Shown here: in pieces, positions 1 through 10,413 of the stretch
How the letters are laid out: each line of letters opens with the position of its first letter
How positions within the stretch are numbered: the stretch's first letter is position 1
Source: Sphingomonas sp. AP4-R1
Lineage (GTDB): Bacteria > Pseudomonadota > Alphaproteobacteria > Sphingomonadales > Sphingomonadaceae
NCBI RefSeq assembly: GCF_013113735.1
Contig: NZ_CP053346.1
Coordinates: 3,114,001-3,178,000 of the forward strand
Length of the DNA stretch: 64,000 bases
Direction: 5' to 3'
Position numbers and translations under genes: made by a program
The notes under the pieces: generated by a model
Seen by the model: only the letters and a program-made list of their open reading frames with translations
Told to the model about the DNA's origin: nothing
The model's database searches: none

Positions 1-870
1 CTCGCCGCTGGCGATCGCGCGCCACGCGCGGCGGCGCTGCGACTGGCGCAGATCCGAATGCCAGGCGACGGGCGCCACGCCGAAGCGGCCGGCGAAGCGC
101 TTCAGGAACGGCTCGGTCAGCGCGATTTCGGGCAGCAGCACGAGCGTCTGACGGCCCGAGCGGAGCGCGGCGGCGACCGCCTCGAAATACACCTCCGTCT
201 TGCCCGATCCGGTGACGCCGTCGAGCAGCCAGGGCTTGAAGCCCTTCGCCTCGACCGATCCGGCCAGCGCCGATGCGGCCCCGGCCTGCTCCTCGCTGAG
301 CGCGGGCTGGGCATGATCGGGGTCGGGCTCCGGGAAGGGATCGTCGATATGGACCTCGACCGGCTCGATCGCGCCCGCCTTCACGAGACCACGGATCACG
401 GCGTCCGACACATCGGCCACCGTCGCCAGTTCGCGGACGAGGCCCTGCCTTTTCTCGATCCGCTCCAGCGCCTGCGCGCGCTGCGGCGTGAGGCGCGGCG
501 GCACATGGCCGGTGGCGCGATATTCCACGATCGTGCGCCCGCCATCCAGCGCCGAAGCCGACGCCAGCGCCATCCGCAGCACGGCGGCGGGCGGGGCGAG
601 ATAATAATCGGCGGTCCACTCGATCAGGCGGCGCAAGGGCGCGGCGAGCGGCGGCAGATCATAGACGCCCGCCAAGGGCCGCAGGCGATTGTCGCCCACC
701 TCGGCGTCGGACGGCATCCGCTCCGGCTCCCACACCACGCCCGCCAGCTGGCGGGGCCCAAGGGGAGCGAGGACGATGCTGCCGGGCTCGACATGCTGGC
801 CCGGATCCACCCGATAATCGAGCGGGCCGAGCGCGGCATTGAGCAGGAGGACGCGGGCGCGTTTATTCAC
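1..870 (-). CDS. priA: Primosomal protein N' (PriA helicase), N-terminal 290 codons
   Basis: PriA is the 3'-5' DNA helicase that reloads the replisome at stalled forks. The frame starts at a GTG (870) and runs off the window without a stop, so the C-terminal part is missing. The N-terminus (NKRARVLLLNAALGPLDYRV) is the PriA 3'-end-binding domain. A Walker A motif GVTGSGKTEVYFE lies near residue 215, followed by a helicase-like LVLLPEIALT and VAWHSDL. The start is a GTG because no ATG is available close to the conserved N-terminus. Identity is firm from the motif order; the zinc-binding helicase insertion lies outside the window. Confidence 0.93.
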   Translation of the reverse strand, partial: MNKRARVLLLNAALGPLDYRVDPGQHVEPGSIVLAPLGPRQLAGVVWEPERMPSDAEVGDNRLRPLAGVYDLPPLAAPLRRLIEWTADYYLAPPAAVLRMALASASALDGGRTIVEYRATGHVPPRLTPQRAQALERIEKRQGLVRELATVADVSDAVIRGLVKAGAIEPVEVHIDDPFPEPDPDHAQPALSEEQAGAASALAGSVEAKGFKPWLLDGVTGSGKTEVYFEAVAAALRSGRQTLVLLPEIALTEPFLKRFAGRFGVAPVAWHSDLRQSQRRRAWRAIASGE

Positions 871-1017
871 GCCTCGCCACGTAGGAGATGCGGCGGCGCT
901 TTGAAACCGGGTCGATCCGGGGGCGGGCGCTGGGTGGCTCTGAACGAACGGAGAGTTTGAGTCGCTCTGGGACGGGGCGACGCGCAACAGCGCCGTGCTT
1001 CTTCGAACGGGCGGCGG

Positions 1018-1296
1018 TCAGTGGCCTTCGAGCATGCCGTGGGGCACGAAGTCGAAGGCTTCGGCGGGGAGCCAGCCCATCACGTAATTCAGATAGAACA
1101 GGCCGAACAGGACCGCCGCGACGATCGTCGTCCAGAAGGCGGTGCGGCCGAAGCTGAAGCTGGGCGGGGCGCCGGGCATGGAGCCGGGGACCGGGAGGTC
1201 CGCCTGACCCTTCCGCTGGAGGCGGAAGGGCAGGACGAAGAAGAAGCTCAGCGCCCAGAAGAGCGAATAGATCGCGATGATCGAGCTGAGCTTCAT
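1018..1296 (-). CDS. DUF1467 family small membrane protein
   Basis: A 92-residue inner-membrane protein of the DUF1467 family, which is restricted largely to alphaproteobacteria and has no assigned function. It has two hydrophobic segments (about residues 5-25 and 50-72) separated by a polar loop rich in Pro, Gly and Ser. It lies 73 bp downstream of gltA on the same strand and could be cotranscribed. Family assignment rests on length, two-TM topology and the PFRLQ...GMLEGH-like ending. Confidence 0.8.
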   Translation of the reverse strand: MKLSSIIAIYSLFWALSFFFVLPFRLQRKGQADLPVPGSMPGAPPSFSFGRTAFWTTIVAAVLFGLFYLNYVMGWLPAEAFDFVPHGMLEGH

Positions 1297-1369
1297 GGAT
1301 CAGATGATAACCCGAAGCGCGCCGTCACCCCAGCCCTGCTGGCGTGACGGCGGAACCGGTGCGTGCGGC

Positions 1370-2653
1370 TCAGCGGGCGCTGAGCGGCACGTAATCGCGC
1401 TGGGTGGCGCCGGTGTAGAGCTGACGCGGACGGCCGATCTTCTGATCGGGATCCGTGATCATCTCGTTCCACTGCGAGATCCAGCCGGCGGTGCGCGCGA
1501 GCGCGAACAGCACGGTGAACATCGAGGTGGGGAAGCCGATCGCGGACAGGATCACGCCCGAATAGAAGTCCACGTTCGGGTAGAGCTTCTTCTCGATGAA
1601 GTAATCGTCCTTGAGGGCGATCTGCTCCAGCTCGCGCGCCGTATCCAGCACGGGATCGCTGATGCCCAGCTTGTCGAGCACTTCGGTCGCGGCCTTGGAC
1701 AGGACCTTCGCGCGCGGATCGAAATTCTTGTACACGCGGTGGCCGAAGCCCATCAGGCGGAACGGATCGTCCTTGTTCTTGGCGCGGGCGATATATTCCG
1801 GGATCTTGTCCGGCGTGCCGATCTCGCGGAGCATGTTCAGCGCGGCTTCGTTCGCGCCGCCATGCGCCGGGCCCCACAGGGTGGCGATGCCGGCCGCGAT
1901 GCACGCGAACGGGTTCGCGCCCGACGAACCGGCGAGACGCACGGTCGAGGTCGAGGCATTCTGCTCATGATCGGCGTGCAGAATGAAGATCTTGTCCATC
2001 GCGCTTTCGATGATGGGATCGATCTCATACTCCTCGGCCGGAACGCCGAACGTCATGCGCAGGAAATTGCCTGCATAGGACAGGCTGTTGTCCGGGTAGA
2101 GGAAGGGCTGGCCGACCGAATATTTGTAGGCCATCGCCGCCAGCGTCGGGATCTTCGCGATCAGGCGGTGGCTGGCGATCTTGCGCTGCTCGGGATCGCC
2201 GATGTCGGTCGAGTCCGGATAGAAAGCGGACAGTGCGCCGACCACGCCGCACATGATCGCCATCGGGTGCGCATCCCGACGGAAGCCACGGTAGAAGGTG
2301 GCGATCTGCTCGTGCACCATCGTGTGGCGGTTGATCGTGTAGGTGAACTTGTCGAGTTCGGCCTGGTTCGGCAGCTCGCCGTTCAGCAGGAGGTACGAAA
2401 CCTCCATGAAGCTGGACTTTTCGGCGAGCTGGTCGATCGGATAGCCGCGGTGGAGCAGGACGCCCTGATCGCCATCGATATAGGTGATCTTCGATTCGCA
2501 GCTCGCCGTCGAGGTGAAGCCCGGATCGTAGGTGAACGCGCCGGTATCGGCATAGAATTTGCGGATGTCGACGACGTCCGGGCCCGTACTGCCGGAGCGC
2601 ACGGTGTAATCGAAGCTTTTGCCATCGATGCCGATAGTGCTCGTTCCGCCCAT
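1370..2653 (-). CDS. gltA: Citrate synthase (type II)
   Basis: Condenses oxaloacetate and acetyl-CoA to citrate, the entry step of the TCA cycle. The 427-residue length and motifs such as [13 protein letters not shown] and ADHEQNAS match hexameric, NADH-sensitive type II citrate synthases. The start at 2653 ([11 protein letters not shown]) is chosen because AAGGAG lies 9 bases upstream; a longer frame continues upstream but lacks family similarity. gltX lies immediately upstream (13 bp), so the two genes are probably cotranscribed. Confidence 0.97.
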   Translation of the reverse strand: MGGTSTIGIDGKSFDYTVRSGSTGPDVVDIRKFYADTGAFTYDPGFTSTASCESKITYIDGDQGVLLHRGYPIDQLAEKSSFMEVSYLLLNGELPNQAELDKFTYTINRHTMVHEQIATFYRGFRRDAHPMAIMCGVVGALSAFYPDSTDIGDPEQRKIASHRLIAKIPTLAAMAYKYSVGQPFLYPDNSLSYAGNFLRMTFGVPAEEYEIDPIIESAMDKIFILHADHEQNASTSTVRLAGSSGANPFACIAAGIATLWGPAHGGANEAALNMLREIGTPDKIPEYIARAKNKDDPFRLMGFGHRVYKNFDPRAKVLSKAATEVLDKLGISDPVLDTARELEQIALKDDYFIEKKLYPNVDFYSGVILSAIGFPTSMFTVLFALARTAGWISQWNEMITDPDQKIGRPRQLYTGATQRDYVPLSAR

Positions 2654-2666
2654 GCCGATATTCTCC

Positions 2667-4103
2667 TTAAAATGTTTCCGGCCGGTCGATCTGGTCACCC
2701 AGACGGGCCAGACATTCCTCGCGTCCGAGGAGCACGAGGACATCAAAGATCCCCGGTGAAGTCGTCCGGCCGGTCAAGGCTGCGCGCAGAGGCTGCGCGA
2801 GCTTGCCGAGGCCGAGTTCCTCCTTTTCCGCAATCTGACGGACGGCGGCTTCGAGCGCTTCCAGGCTCCAGTCGTCAACCGCCGCGAGCGCGTCCCGGGC
2901 ACGCGCCAGAAGAAGGCGCGCGGGGCCATCTAGCAGCTTGGTTGCGGCTTCGTCCACGTCCAGCGGGCGGGTGCGGAAAAGGAATCCCGCGCTCTCTGCC
3001 AACTCATTGAGATTCTTGGCTCTTGGCTTGAGAGACGGCATGGCGCGGCGCAACAGATCGCGCTTTTCCGAGTCGTTTTCGAGGCCGATCCGGGCGCTTA
3101 TCAGATCGGTCAGCCGATCATCGTCCGCCTCGCGCAGATAATGGCCGTTGAGGTTCTCGAGCTTCTTCAGATCGAAGCGCGAGGCGCTGCGGCCGACGCC
3201 CGCCAGATCGAACAATTCGATCGCGCGGTCGCGGGGGATGATCTCCTCGTCGCCATGGCCCCAGCCGAGGCGGAGGAGGTAATTGTTCACCGCCTCCGAC
3301 AGCAGACCCAGTTCGTCGCGATAGGCGTCCACGCCCAGCGCGCCATGACGCTTCGAAAGCTTGGCGCCGTCCGCGCCGTGGATCAGCGGGATGTGCGCGT
3401 AGGTCGGCTCGGGCCAGCCCATCGCCTTGATGATGCCGAGCTGGCGGAAGGCGTTGTTCAGATGATCGTCGCCGCGGATCACGTGGGTCACGCCCATGTC
3501 GTGATCGTCGACGACGACCGCGAGCATATAGGTGGGCGTGCCGTCAGACCGGAGCAGGATCATGTCGTCCAGCACGTCGTTGGCGACGGTGACGGCGCCC
3601 TGCACCTTGTCGTGGATCGTCGTCTCGCCGCCGCGCTCGGCCTTGATGCGGACGACGAAGGGCTGGCCTGCGGGCGCCTCGGACGGATCGCGGTCCCGCC
3701 AGGGGCTGTCGACCTTGAACGGGCGCTTCTCGGCCTGCGCCAGCTCACGGGCGGCGGCCAGCTCCTCCTGCGTCATGTAGCAGCGATAGGCATGGCCGTT
3801 GTCGAGCATCGCCTTCGCCACCTCGGCATGGCGCTCCATCCGGGCGAACTGGAAGACTTCCTCGCCATCCCAGTCGAGGTTCAGCCAGCGCATCCCGTCC
3901 AGGATCGCCTCGATCGCGGGCTCGGTGGAGCGGGCGCGATCCGTATCCTCGATGCGGAGCAGGAATTTGCCGCCATGGTGGCGGGCGAACAGCCAGTTGA
4001 AGAGCGCGGTGCGCGCTCCGCCAATGTGGAGATAGCCGGTCGGCGAGGGGGCAAAGCGGGTGACGACCGCCGTGCCCGTCGCTTCAGGTGCGCTTGCGCT
4101 CAA
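2667..4103 (-). CDS. gltX: Glutamyl-tRNA synthetase
   Basis: Charges tRNA-Glu (and in many alphaproteobacteria also mischarges tRNA-Gln for the GatCAB route). The HIGH-type motif ([11 protein letters not shown]) is near residue 20 and the KMSKS-type motif is GAKLSKRHG. The open frame extends far upstream in low-complexity, Pro/Arg-rich translation that is not GltX. The best start is a TTG at 4103, giving [10 protein letters not shown] and 478 residues, the usual length, with AAGAGG a few bases upstream. The rare TTG start could reduce translation. It is divergent from comEC with an 80-bp gap. Confidence 0.95.
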   Translation of the reverse strand: MSASAPEATGTAVVTRFAPSPTGYLHIGGARTALFNWLFARHHGGKFLLRIEDTDRARSTEPAIEAILDGMRWLNLDWDGEEVFQFARMERHAEVAKAMLDNGHAYRCYMTQEELAAARELAQAEKRPFKVDSPWRDRDPSEAPAGQPFVVRIKAERGGETTIHDKVQGAVTVANDVLDDMILLRSDGTPTYMLAVVVDDHDMGVTHVIRGDDHLNNAFRQLGIIKAMGWPEPTYAHIPLIHGADGAKLSKRHGALGVDAYRDELGLLSEAVNNYLLRLGWGHGDEEIIPRDRAIELFDLAGVGRSASRFDLKKLENLNGHYLREADDDRLTDLISARIGLENDSEKRDLLRRAMPSLKPRAKNLNELAESAGFLFRTRPLDVDEAATKLLDGPARLLLARARDALAAVDDWSLEALEAAVRQIAEKEELGLGKLAQPLRAALTGRTTSPGIFDVLVLLGREECLARLGDQIDRPETF

Positions 4104-4183
4104 CGAATGCCTCTTACAAGCTGGGTCCGCGACATGCGGATCAAGGGGTTGGGGGCCCCTAGCATGGCGCCGGTGGAGGGCAA

Positions 4184-6370
4184 ATGGGGGCGGAGGGCAA
4201 ATGGGCGCCGCGACGCCTTCCGCCGGTGCGGCCGCGCCCGGATGCCGCGTGGCACACGATCGAACACTGGCTGGAGACGGAGCGCGACCAGATCGGCCTG
4301 TGGCTGCCGGTGGCGCTGGGGGTGGGGATCGGGCTTTATTTCGGGCTCGGCCAGCGCGGGATGTGGCTGGCGGCGCTGGCCTTGCTGGGCGGTGCGGGCA
4401 CGGCGGCGCTGGCGGTCGGCCGGGGCGGGCGGGTGGCGAGCCTCCTGGGGTGGGGCGCGCTGGTGGCCATGCTGGGGCTCGGCCTCGCCTGGGGGCGGAG
4501 CGAGCGGGTGGCCGCACCCGTATTGGCGCGGCCGATGGTGGTGCCATTCGACGGCCGGGTGATCGAGGCGGATCGTCTGCCGGCGCGCGGGCAGATCCGC
4601 TTACTGATCGCGCCCGATGTCGAGGCGGGGCTGCCGCCGCAGGTGCGGATGTCGCTGGACGAGGAGGGCGCGCCTGCGGGGCTGGAGCCGGGCGCGCGGA
4701 TTTCGGTGCGCGCGCGCCTGGTGCCGCCGCCCGATGCCGCCGTGCCCGGCGCCTATGATTTCGCGCGGGTGGCGTGGTTCAAGGGGATCGGCGCGACGGG
4801 CAAGGCGCTGGGGCCGGTGACGGTGGTGGCGGCCCCGACGGAAAGCGGTTTCTGGCGCTGGCTGGCGATCGAGCGCACGGCGCTGACGCGCCATATCCAG
4901 GCGCAGCTGGCGGGCAGCACGGGCGGGGTGGCGGCGGCGTTCGTGACGGGCGATGTCGGCGCGATCGATCAGGCGGATGCGGATGCGATGCGTCGCTCTG
5001 GCCTCGCCCATCTGCTTTCGATCAGCGGGCTGCATGTGGCGGCGGCGATCGGCGCGGCGATGTTTCTCACGCTGCGGCTGCTGGCGCTGAGCGAGCGGCT
5101 GGCCCTGCACTGGCCGCTCCATCTGATCGCGGCGGGCGTGGGGGCGCTGGCGGGGATCGCCTACACCCTGCTGTCGGGTGCCGAGGTGCCGACGGTACGC
5201 TCCTGCGTGGCGGCGCTGGTCGTGCTGGCGGGGCTCGCGCTGGGGCGGGAGGCGATGACGCTGCGGCTGGTGGCGGTCGGCGCGCTGGTGGTGCTGCTGG
5301 TCCGGCCCGAGGCGCTGGTGGGGCCGAGCTTCCAGCTGAGCTTCGCCGCCGTCACCGCGATCGTCGCGCTGCACGATCATCCGCGCATCCGGGCGTTCGC
5401 GCAGAAGCGGGACGAGGGGCTGGCGCGGCGCCTCGCGCGCGAGATCGCCTCGCTGCTGCTGACCGGCATCGTCGTGGAGGCGACGCTGGCGCCGATCGGG
5501 CTCTATCATTTCCACAAGTCCGGGCTTTACGGCGCCTTCGCCAATATCGTCGCGATCCCGCTGACGACCTTCGTGGTGATGCCGGCCGAGGCATTGGCCT
5601 TGCTGGCGGACCTCATCGGCCTCGGCGCGCCCGTCTGGTGGGTGGCGGGGCAGGGGCTGGCGCTGTTGCTGTGGCTGGCGCGGACGGTGTCGGCCTTGCC
5701 CGGATCGGTGACGGCCCTGCCTTCGATGCCGCCGGGCGCCTTTCTGGCGATGGTCGCGGGCGGGCTGTGGATCCTGCTGTGGCGGACGCGCGCGCGGCGG
5801 CTGGGCTTCGTGCCGCTGGCGCTGGGCGCGCTCTGGGCGCTGCTGACCCCCGCGCCCGATCTGCTGGTGACCAGTGACGGCCGCCACCTCGCGATCCGCG
5901 CGCCGGACGGCCGCCTCCATCTGCTCCGCCCGAGAGCGGGGGATTATGTGCGCGACGTGCTGGGCACGGGCGCGGGCGTGGAGGAGGAGGCGATCGATCT
6001 GGGCGCGATGCCGGGCGCGCGCTGCAGCGTGGATGCCTGCGTCGCCGCGATCCGCCGGAGCGGGCGGACGTGGCATCTGCTGGCGCTTCGCAGCCGCTAC
6101 CGGCTGGATTGGGCGCGGCTGACGCAGGTGTGCGGCTGGGCCGACATCGTGGTGGCGGATCGGCGGCTGCCGCGCGGCTGCGTGCCGAAATGGCTGAAGC
6201 TGGACGCGCCCGCGCTGCGCGCGACGGGCGGCGTGGCGATCCTGCTGTCGGACGGGACGGTGCGGACGACGAGGGCGCAGGATCGCCACCCCTGGGCGCT
6301 GACGGCCCGCCAGCCCGCCCCTGCGATCCGCATTCGGTCACGAGGCGGCAATCGAGGCAACACTATTTGA
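4184..6370 (+). CDS. comEC: ComEC/Rec2 family DNA-uptake channel protein
   Basis: A 728-residue polytopic inner-membrane protein of the ComEC/Rec2 family, which carries single-stranded DNA across the membrane in natural transformation. A DUF4131-like N-terminal region (residues about 30-200) precedes the Competence domain, including [14 protein letters not shown] and many membrane helices (about 250-520). The C-terminal 170 residues are short and show no HxHxDH metallo-beta-lactamase motif, so this is the short form. It is divergent from gltX. Other competence genes are not in the window, so active transformation cannot be claimed. Confidence 0.9.
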   Translation: MGAEGKWAPRRLPPVRPRPDAAWHTIEHWLETERDQIGLWLPVALGVGIGLYFGLGQRGMWLAALALLGGAGTAALAVGRGGRVASLLGWGALVAMLGLGLAWGRSERVAAPVLARPMVVPFDGRVIEADRLPARGQIRLLIAPDVEAGLPPQVRMSLDEEGAPAGLEPGARISVRARLVPPPDAAVPGAYDFARVAWFKGIGATGKALGPVTVVAAPTESGFWRWLAIERTALTRHIQAQLAGSTGGVAAAFVTGDVGAIDQADADAMRRSGLAHLLSISGLHVAAAIGAAMFLTLRLLALSERLALHWPLHLIAAGVGALAGIAYTLLSGAEVPTVRSCVAALVVLAGLALGREAMTLRLVAVGALVVLLVRPEALVGPSFQLSFAAVTAIVALHDHPRIRAFAQKRDEGLARRLAREIASLLLTGIVVEATLAPIGLYHFHKSGLYGAFANIVAIPLTTFVVMPAEALALLADLIGLGAPVWWVAGQGLALLLWLARTVSALPGSVTALPSMPPGAFLAMVAGGLWILLWRTRARRLGFVPLALGALWALLTPAPDLLVTSDGRHLAIRAPDGRLHLLRPRAGDYVRDVLGTGAGVEEEAIDLGAMPGARCSVDACVAAIRRSGRTWHLLALRSRYRLDWARLTQVCGWADIVVADRRLPRGCVPKWLKLDAPALRATGGVAILLSDGTVRTTRAQDRHPWALTARQPAPAIRIRSRGGNRGNTI

Positions 6371-6392
6371 CGCTATTCAGCCAAATTTGAAG

Positions 6393-6433
6393 TCGAATAG
6401 ATTCGATTTCGTTCGATATGGAAGATATCGAAC
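6393..6433. promoter_or_regulatory. Two adjacent inverted repeats between comEC and the histidine kinase
   Basis: The first is TCGAAT-AG-ATTCGA (6393-6406). The second is GTTCGATAT-5 bases-ATATCGAAC (6411-6433), a perfect 9-bp inverted repeat. Both are built on the same TTCGAT half-site, which suggests a repressor or activator operator for the downstream kinase gene. A run of T (CTGTTTTTTC) follows about a dozen bases after the second repeat, so it could instead terminate comEC transcription. The surrounding 163 bp is strikingly AT-rich for this genome. Confidence 0.45.
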
Positions 6434-6533
6434 ATCCTCTTCTGTTTTTTCGAAGTACCTAATGATGTGTTAACATCGATTTATTGTTCATATTTCGTAA
6501 TGTCGTGCTAATTCGGCGTGAGAAGGAGCGCCT

Positions 6534-8081
6534 ATGACGGATATGCATCCCAGCCTTTGGGAAGTGATTGGCCAATCCGATCAATCACCTATCTGCGCCT
6601 TCGACCATGAATATCGTCTGATCGGCTTTAATCGCGCGCATAGCGACGAATTCTTCCGCATCTATGATTATCGCGTCCAGATCGGCGATGTGTTTCCCGA
6701 TCTTTTCCTGCCGGAACAGGCGCCGGTCATTCGCGGTTTCATGACGCGCGCTCTTGCGGGAGAGGTGTTCAACGTCACCGAGGAGTTTGGCGATCCCGAT
6801 CTCTTCAAGCCGTATTGGGACATCTATTATGCGCCGCTGCGCAACGGCGACGGCACGATCATCGGCGCGTTCCACCACGCCAAGGATATCAGCGCCCGCC
6901 TGCGCGCCGAGGCTTCGCTGCGCGGGGCCGAGGATGCGCTGCGCCAGTCGCAGAAGATGGAGGCGGTGGGCCAGCTGACCGGCGGTGTCGCCCACGATTT
7001 CAACAATCTGCTGACGGTGGTGAAATCCGCGGTCGAGATGCTGAAGCTGCCCGACCAGAAAGAGGAGAGGCGCGCTCGCTACGTGGCGGCGATCGACGAG
7101 GCGGTGGGCCGTGCGGCGAAGCTGACGCAGCAACTGCTCGCCTTCGCCCGGCGCCAGACTCTCCGGCCCGAAACCTTCTCCACCAACGCCAATATCGAGG
7201 CGATGGCCGAGATGATGCAGACACTGGTCGGCGCGCGCGTCACGATCGATCGCACCCTGCCGGGCGAGCCGCTGTGCGTGAATGCGGACACGAACCAGTT
7301 CGACACGGCGCTCGTCAACATGGCGGTGAATGCACGTGACGCGATGGAGGGCGAGGGGCAACTGACCGTCACGGTGCGCGCGACCGAGGGCATTCCCGCG
7401 ATCCGCGAGCGCCCCGCCGTGGATGGGCCGTTCGTGGCGATCTCGATCGCGGATACGGGCAGCGGCATCGCGCCGGGCGACCGGGAGCGGATCTTCGAAC
7501 CTTTCTACACGACCAAGGTGGTGGGAAAGGGGACGGGGCTGGGCCTCAGCCAGGTGTTCGGCTTCGCGCGGCAATCGGGCGGCGAAATCCAGGTGGAGAG
7601 CGAGGTCGGGGTGGGCAGCCGCTTCACGCTTTACCTGCCGCGCGTGGCGACGCCGGCCAACATCGCCGAACTGGCGGCACCGGTGGAGGTGGAGACGCTG
7701 GAGACGACGCCCTGCGTGCTCGTCGTCGAGGACAATGCCGAGGTGGCGGCGAGCACCGTCGACGCGCTCGACCAGCTGGGCTTCACCACCGTGCTGGCGA
7801 CCAACGGCAATGAGGGGCTGCGCGAGATCGCGAACGATGCGGAACGGTTCGACGTCGTCTTTTCGGACGTGGTGATGCCGGGGATGACGGGGATCGAGAT
7901 GGGACGCGAGATCCGCCGCATCCATGGCGGCCTGCCCGTGGTGCTGGCGAGCGGCTACAGCCATGTGCTGGCGGCGGGCGGCACCGAGGGCTTCGAACTG
8001 ATCCACAAGCCCTATTCGATCGACCAGGTTTCCCGCATCCTGCGCCGCGCGGCGGCCGGGCGCGAGCGGAAGGCGGCGTAG
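6534..8081 (+). CDS. PAS-domain hybrid sensor histidine kinase with C-terminal receiver
   Basis: A 515-residue soluble hybrid kinase with no membrane segment. A PAS domain (about 10-120) with a C-terminal PAC-like segment is followed by HisKA with the phospho-acceptor H154 in GGVAHDFNNLL, and HATPase (N box NARDAM; G boxes DTGSGIAPGDR and GKGTGLGLSQV). A receiver domain occupies about 395-508 with phospho-acceptor D445 in FSDVVMPGMTG. AGAAGGAG precedes the ATG. No partner regulator is adjacent. The PAS lacks the LOV cysteine motif, so it is not obviously a light sensor. Confidence 0.92.
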   Translation: MTDMHPSLWEVIGQSDQSPICAFDHEYRLIGFNRAHSDEFFRIYDYRVQIGDVFPDLFLPEQAPVIRGFMTRALAGEVFNVTEEFGDPDLFKPYWDIYYAPLRNGDGTIIGAFHHAKDISARLRAEASLRGAEDALRQSQKMEAVGQLTGGVAHDFNNLLTVVKSAVEMLKLPDQKEERRARYVAAIDEAVGRAAKLTQQLLAFARRQTLRPETFSTNANIEAMAEMMQTLVGARVTIDRTLPGEPLCVNADTNQFDTALVNMAVNARDAMEGEGQLTVTVRATEGIPAIRERPAVDGPFVAISIADTGSGIAPGDRERIFEPFYTTKVVGKGTGLGLSQVFGFARQSGGEIQVESEVGVGSRFTLYLPRVATPANIAELAAPVEVETLETTPCVLVVEDNAEVAASTVDALDQLGFTTVLATNGNEGLREIANDAERFDVVFSDVVMPGMTGIEMGREIRRIHGGLPVVLASGYSHVLAAGGTEGFELIHKPYSIDQVSRILRRAAAGRERKAA

Positions 8082-8102
8082 GCGGCGAGAGGGCGCATCA
8101 GG

Positions 8103-8124
8103 GCCCGGCCGTGAAGCGCCGGGC
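8103..8124 (+). terminator. Probable terminator after the hybrid kinase
   Basis: GCCCGGC and GCCGGGC form a 7-bp GC-rich stem with an 8-base loop, followed only by TTCC. It sits 22 bp past the stop codon. The absence of a real T-run makes factor-independent termination uncertain. Confidence 0.4.
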
Positions 8125-8213
8125 TTCCGCCTTCAGGCAACGACGCGGCCGCGCACGGATTTGCCTGTGTCGCCGCCCTTCACATCGGCGGGGGGCGATG
8201 CCACATCGGGGCG

Positions 8214-9071
8214 ATGTCCGATCAGGCCGCCGGCGTCGTCCAGACGCTCCATCCGCTCATCCGGCGCCTGCTCGCGCCCAATCCCTCGCCCTTCACCTAT
8301 ACGGGCACGCAGACCTATATCGTCGGCACAGGCGAGGTGGCGGTGATCGATCCGGGCCCCGACGATGCCGATCATGTCGCGTCGATCCTGCAAGCGGTGG
8401 CGGGCGAGCGCGTGGTGGCGATCGTCTGCACGCACACGCATCGCGACCACAGCCCTGCCAGCCGCGCGTTGCGCGCCGCCACGGGCGCGCCGATCGTCGG
8501 CTGCCCGCCGCTGGCGCTGACGGATGACGGGCCGCGCTCGGATGCGGCGTTCGACGTGGACTATGCGCCCGATCGCGCGCTGGTCGACGGCGAGGCGATC
8601 CGGGGCGAGGGGTGGACGCTGGAGGCGGTGGCGACGCCGGGCCACACGTCCAACCATCTCTGTTTCGCGCTGCCCGAGGCGGGGGCCTTGTTCACCGGCG
8701 ATCATGTGATGGGCTGGTCCACCAGCGTCGTCTCTCCGCCCGATGGCGACATGGGCGCCTATATGGACAGCCTCGACAAGCTGATGCGGCGCGCGGACCG
8801 CATCTATTATCCCGCGCACGGCGAAGGCGTGGAACAGCCGCAGCGCTTCGTTCGTCATCTCGCAGGCCACAGAAAAGGCCGGGAGAATCAGATCTTGAAA
8901 CTGCTGGGCGACGGGCCGCAGACCATCCCCGACATGGTGGCCCGCATGTATGTCGGCCTCGATCCGCGGCTGATCGGCGCGGCGGGGCGATCGGTGCAGG
9001 CGCATCTGCTGCATCTGGAGCAACGCGACGTCGTTTGGCAGGACGGCGATCACTGGCTGCTGGCCGCCTGA
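8214..9071 (+). CDS. MBL-fold metallohydrolase (LACTB2-like)
   Basis: A 285-residue metallo-beta-lactamase-fold hydrolase. The zinc motif is H74-T-H76-R-D78-H79 and further ligands lie in GHTSNHLCF and FTGDHVMGW. The last 60 or so residues form a winged-helix-like tail typical of LACTB2-type enzymes, some of which are ribonucleases; the substrate here cannot be read from sequence. Its TGA overlaps the ATG of the next gene by one base, so it starts a translationally coupled trio with the DUF4230 and SDR genes. Confidence 0.85.
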   Translation: MSDQAAGVVQTLHPLIRRLLAPNPSPFTYTGTQTYIVGTGEVAVIDPGPDDADHVASILQAVAGERVVAIVCTHTHRDHSPASRALRAATGAPIVGCPPLALTDDGPRSDAAFDVDYAPDRALVDGEAIRGEGWTLEAVATPGHTSNHLCFALPEAGALFTGDHVMGWSTSVVSPPDGDMGAYMDSLDKLMRRADRIYYPAHGEGVEQPQRFVRHLAGHRKGRENQILKLLGDGPQTIPDMVARMYVGLDPRLIGAAGRSVQAHLLHLEQRDVVWQDGDHWLLAA

Positions 9072-9691
9072 TGCGCCCGGCCCTGCGCGCCCTCGGCGGC
9101 GTCATCCTGATCGTGGCGATCGTCGGCCTGCTCTATGTCGGCGTCGGCTGGCGAATGCGGCACATGTTCGACGGCGATCCCTCCACGGTCGCCCGCGCCA
9201 GCCTGCAGGCGGTGCGCCAGCAGAACCGGCTGACGCCGTTCGCCGCGCGCTTCGTGGCGGTGGTGACGGCCGAGGAGAGCCGGTTCGGCTTCTCCGCGCG
9301 CAAGACGCTCATCATGCCCGGCCTCGTGCGTTATTCGATCGATCTGGCCAAGCTGCGCGACCGCGATCTGCAGTGGGATGCGGCGACGAAGACGCTGGCC
9401 ATCAGCCTGCCGCCGATCGAACTGGAAGGGCCCGAAGTCGATCTGACGGCGGTGCGCGAATATGGCGAGGGCGGCGTGCTGATGACGCTCACCAATGCCG
9501 AGAAGGAACTGGACGCGGCCAATCGCAAGGCGGGGCAGGCCGAACTGGTGACGCAGGCGCATGATGTGCTGCCGATGCGGCTGGCGGCCGATGCGGCGCG
9601 CTCCGCGATCGAGCGCAGCTTCGCGATGCCGCTGAAGGCGGCGGGCATCGACGCGACCGTGACGGCGCGCTTCCGCGACGAACCGCGCTGA
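9071..9691 (+). CDS. DUF4230 domain membrane-anchored protein
   Basis: A 206-residue protein with one N-terminal membrane anchor (about residues 7-27) and a DUF4230 domain exposed outside the membrane. Function is unknown. The start overlaps the stop of the MBL gene (ATGA-type one-base overlap) and its own stop overlaps the ATG of the SDR gene, so expression is tied to both. The long in-frame extension upstream of 9071 is the shadow of the MBL gene and is not used. Confidence 0.82.
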   Translation: MRPALRALGGVILIVAIVGLLYVGVGWRMRHMFDGDPSTVARASLQAVRQQNRLTPFAARFVAVVTAEESRFGFSARKTLIMPGLVRYSIDLAKLRDRDLQWDAATKTLAISLPPIELEGPEVDLTAVREYGEGGVLMTLTNAEKELDAANRKAGQAELVTQAHDVLPMRLAADAARSAIERSFAMPLKAAGIDATVTARFRDEPR

Positions 9692-10368
9692 TGGCGGCGC
9701 CTATGGTGCTGCTGGTGGGCGCGTCGCGCGGACTGGGCAAGGCGATGGCCCTGGAATTCGCGGCGCGCGGCTGGGACGTGATCGCCACCGTGCGCGATCC
9801 GGGACGGGCCGATTTCGGAGGCGGCGGCATCGAGATCGAGATGCTCGACATCAATGCGCCGGATCAGATCGCGGCTTTGCGCGAGTGCCTGTCCGGACGC
9901 CGGATCGATGTGCTGTTCGTGAATGCGGGCGTGGCGCCGGCCACGCCGTTCGCGTCGCTCCATCAGGTGAGCGACGACGAGTTCGCGCAGGTGATGGTGA
10001 CGAACGCGCTGGGCCCGATGCGCGTGATCGAGGCGCTGGAGGCGCTCGTCCCCGCCGATGGGCTGATCGGTGCGATGTCGTCGGGGCAGGGGAGCATCGC
10101 CGGCAATGTGGCGGGCCGCAACGATGCGTATCGCGCCAGCAAGGCGGCGCTGAACATGCTGATGCAGGGCTTCGCCGCGCGGCGGAAGGACGATCCCCGC
10201 GCCCTGATGCTGCTGGCGCCCGGCTGGATCCGCACCGAACTGGGCGGCCCCGATGCGCCGTTCACGATCGAGGAAAGCGCGCCGATCCTGGTGGACCTGC
10301 TGCTGGAAGCGCGGGCGACGCCCGGGCTGCGCTATGTGGATCGGTTCGGGAAGACCGTGCCCTGGTGA
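9691..10368 (+). CDS. SDR family NAD(P)-binding oxidoreductase
   Basis: A 225-residue classical short-chain dehydrogenase. The nucleotide-binding motif is G10-A-S-R-G-L-G16, the structural NAG motif is at 78-80, and the catalytic Y147 and K151 are in DAYRASKAAL with a serine near 130. The lack of an acidic residue after strand 2 (TVRDPGR) hints at NADPH use, but this is an inference. Last gene of the coupled trio; a strong hairpin follows. Confidence 0.88.
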   Translation: MAAPMVLLVGASRGLGKAMALEFAARGWDVIATVRDPGRADFGGGGIEIEMLDINAPDQIAALRECLSGRRIDVLFVNAGVAPATPFASLHQVSDDEFAQVMVTNALGPMRVIEALEALVPADGLIGAMSSGQGSIAGNVAGRNDAYRASKAALNMLMQGFAARRKDDPRALMLLAPGWIRTELGGPDAPFTIEESAPILVDLLLEARATPGLRYVDRFGKTVPW

Positions 10369-10381
10369 CGGGCCGGTGAAG

Positions 10382-10405
10382 CGGGCTGCCGAGGACGGCA
10401 GCCCG
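10382..10405. terminator. Bidirectional terminator hairpin
   Basis: CGGGCTGCCG-AGGA-CGGCAGCCCG is a perfect 10-bp stem with a tetraloop between the convergent SDR and cell-wall hydrolase genes. It can serve both strands. Confidence 0.7.
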
Positions 10406-10413
10406 ACACTCTA

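Noticed and set aside
4601..6289. A 562-codon minus-strand frame opposite comEC
   Set aside because: Low-complexity His/Arg/Gln-rich translation, a classic antisense shadow; comEC on the plus strand has membrane helices and family motifs.
6534..6900. LOV-type photoreceptor domain in the hybrid kinase
   Set aside because: The PAS domain lacks the flavin-binding cysteine motif (NCRFLQ-like), so no light sensing is claimed.
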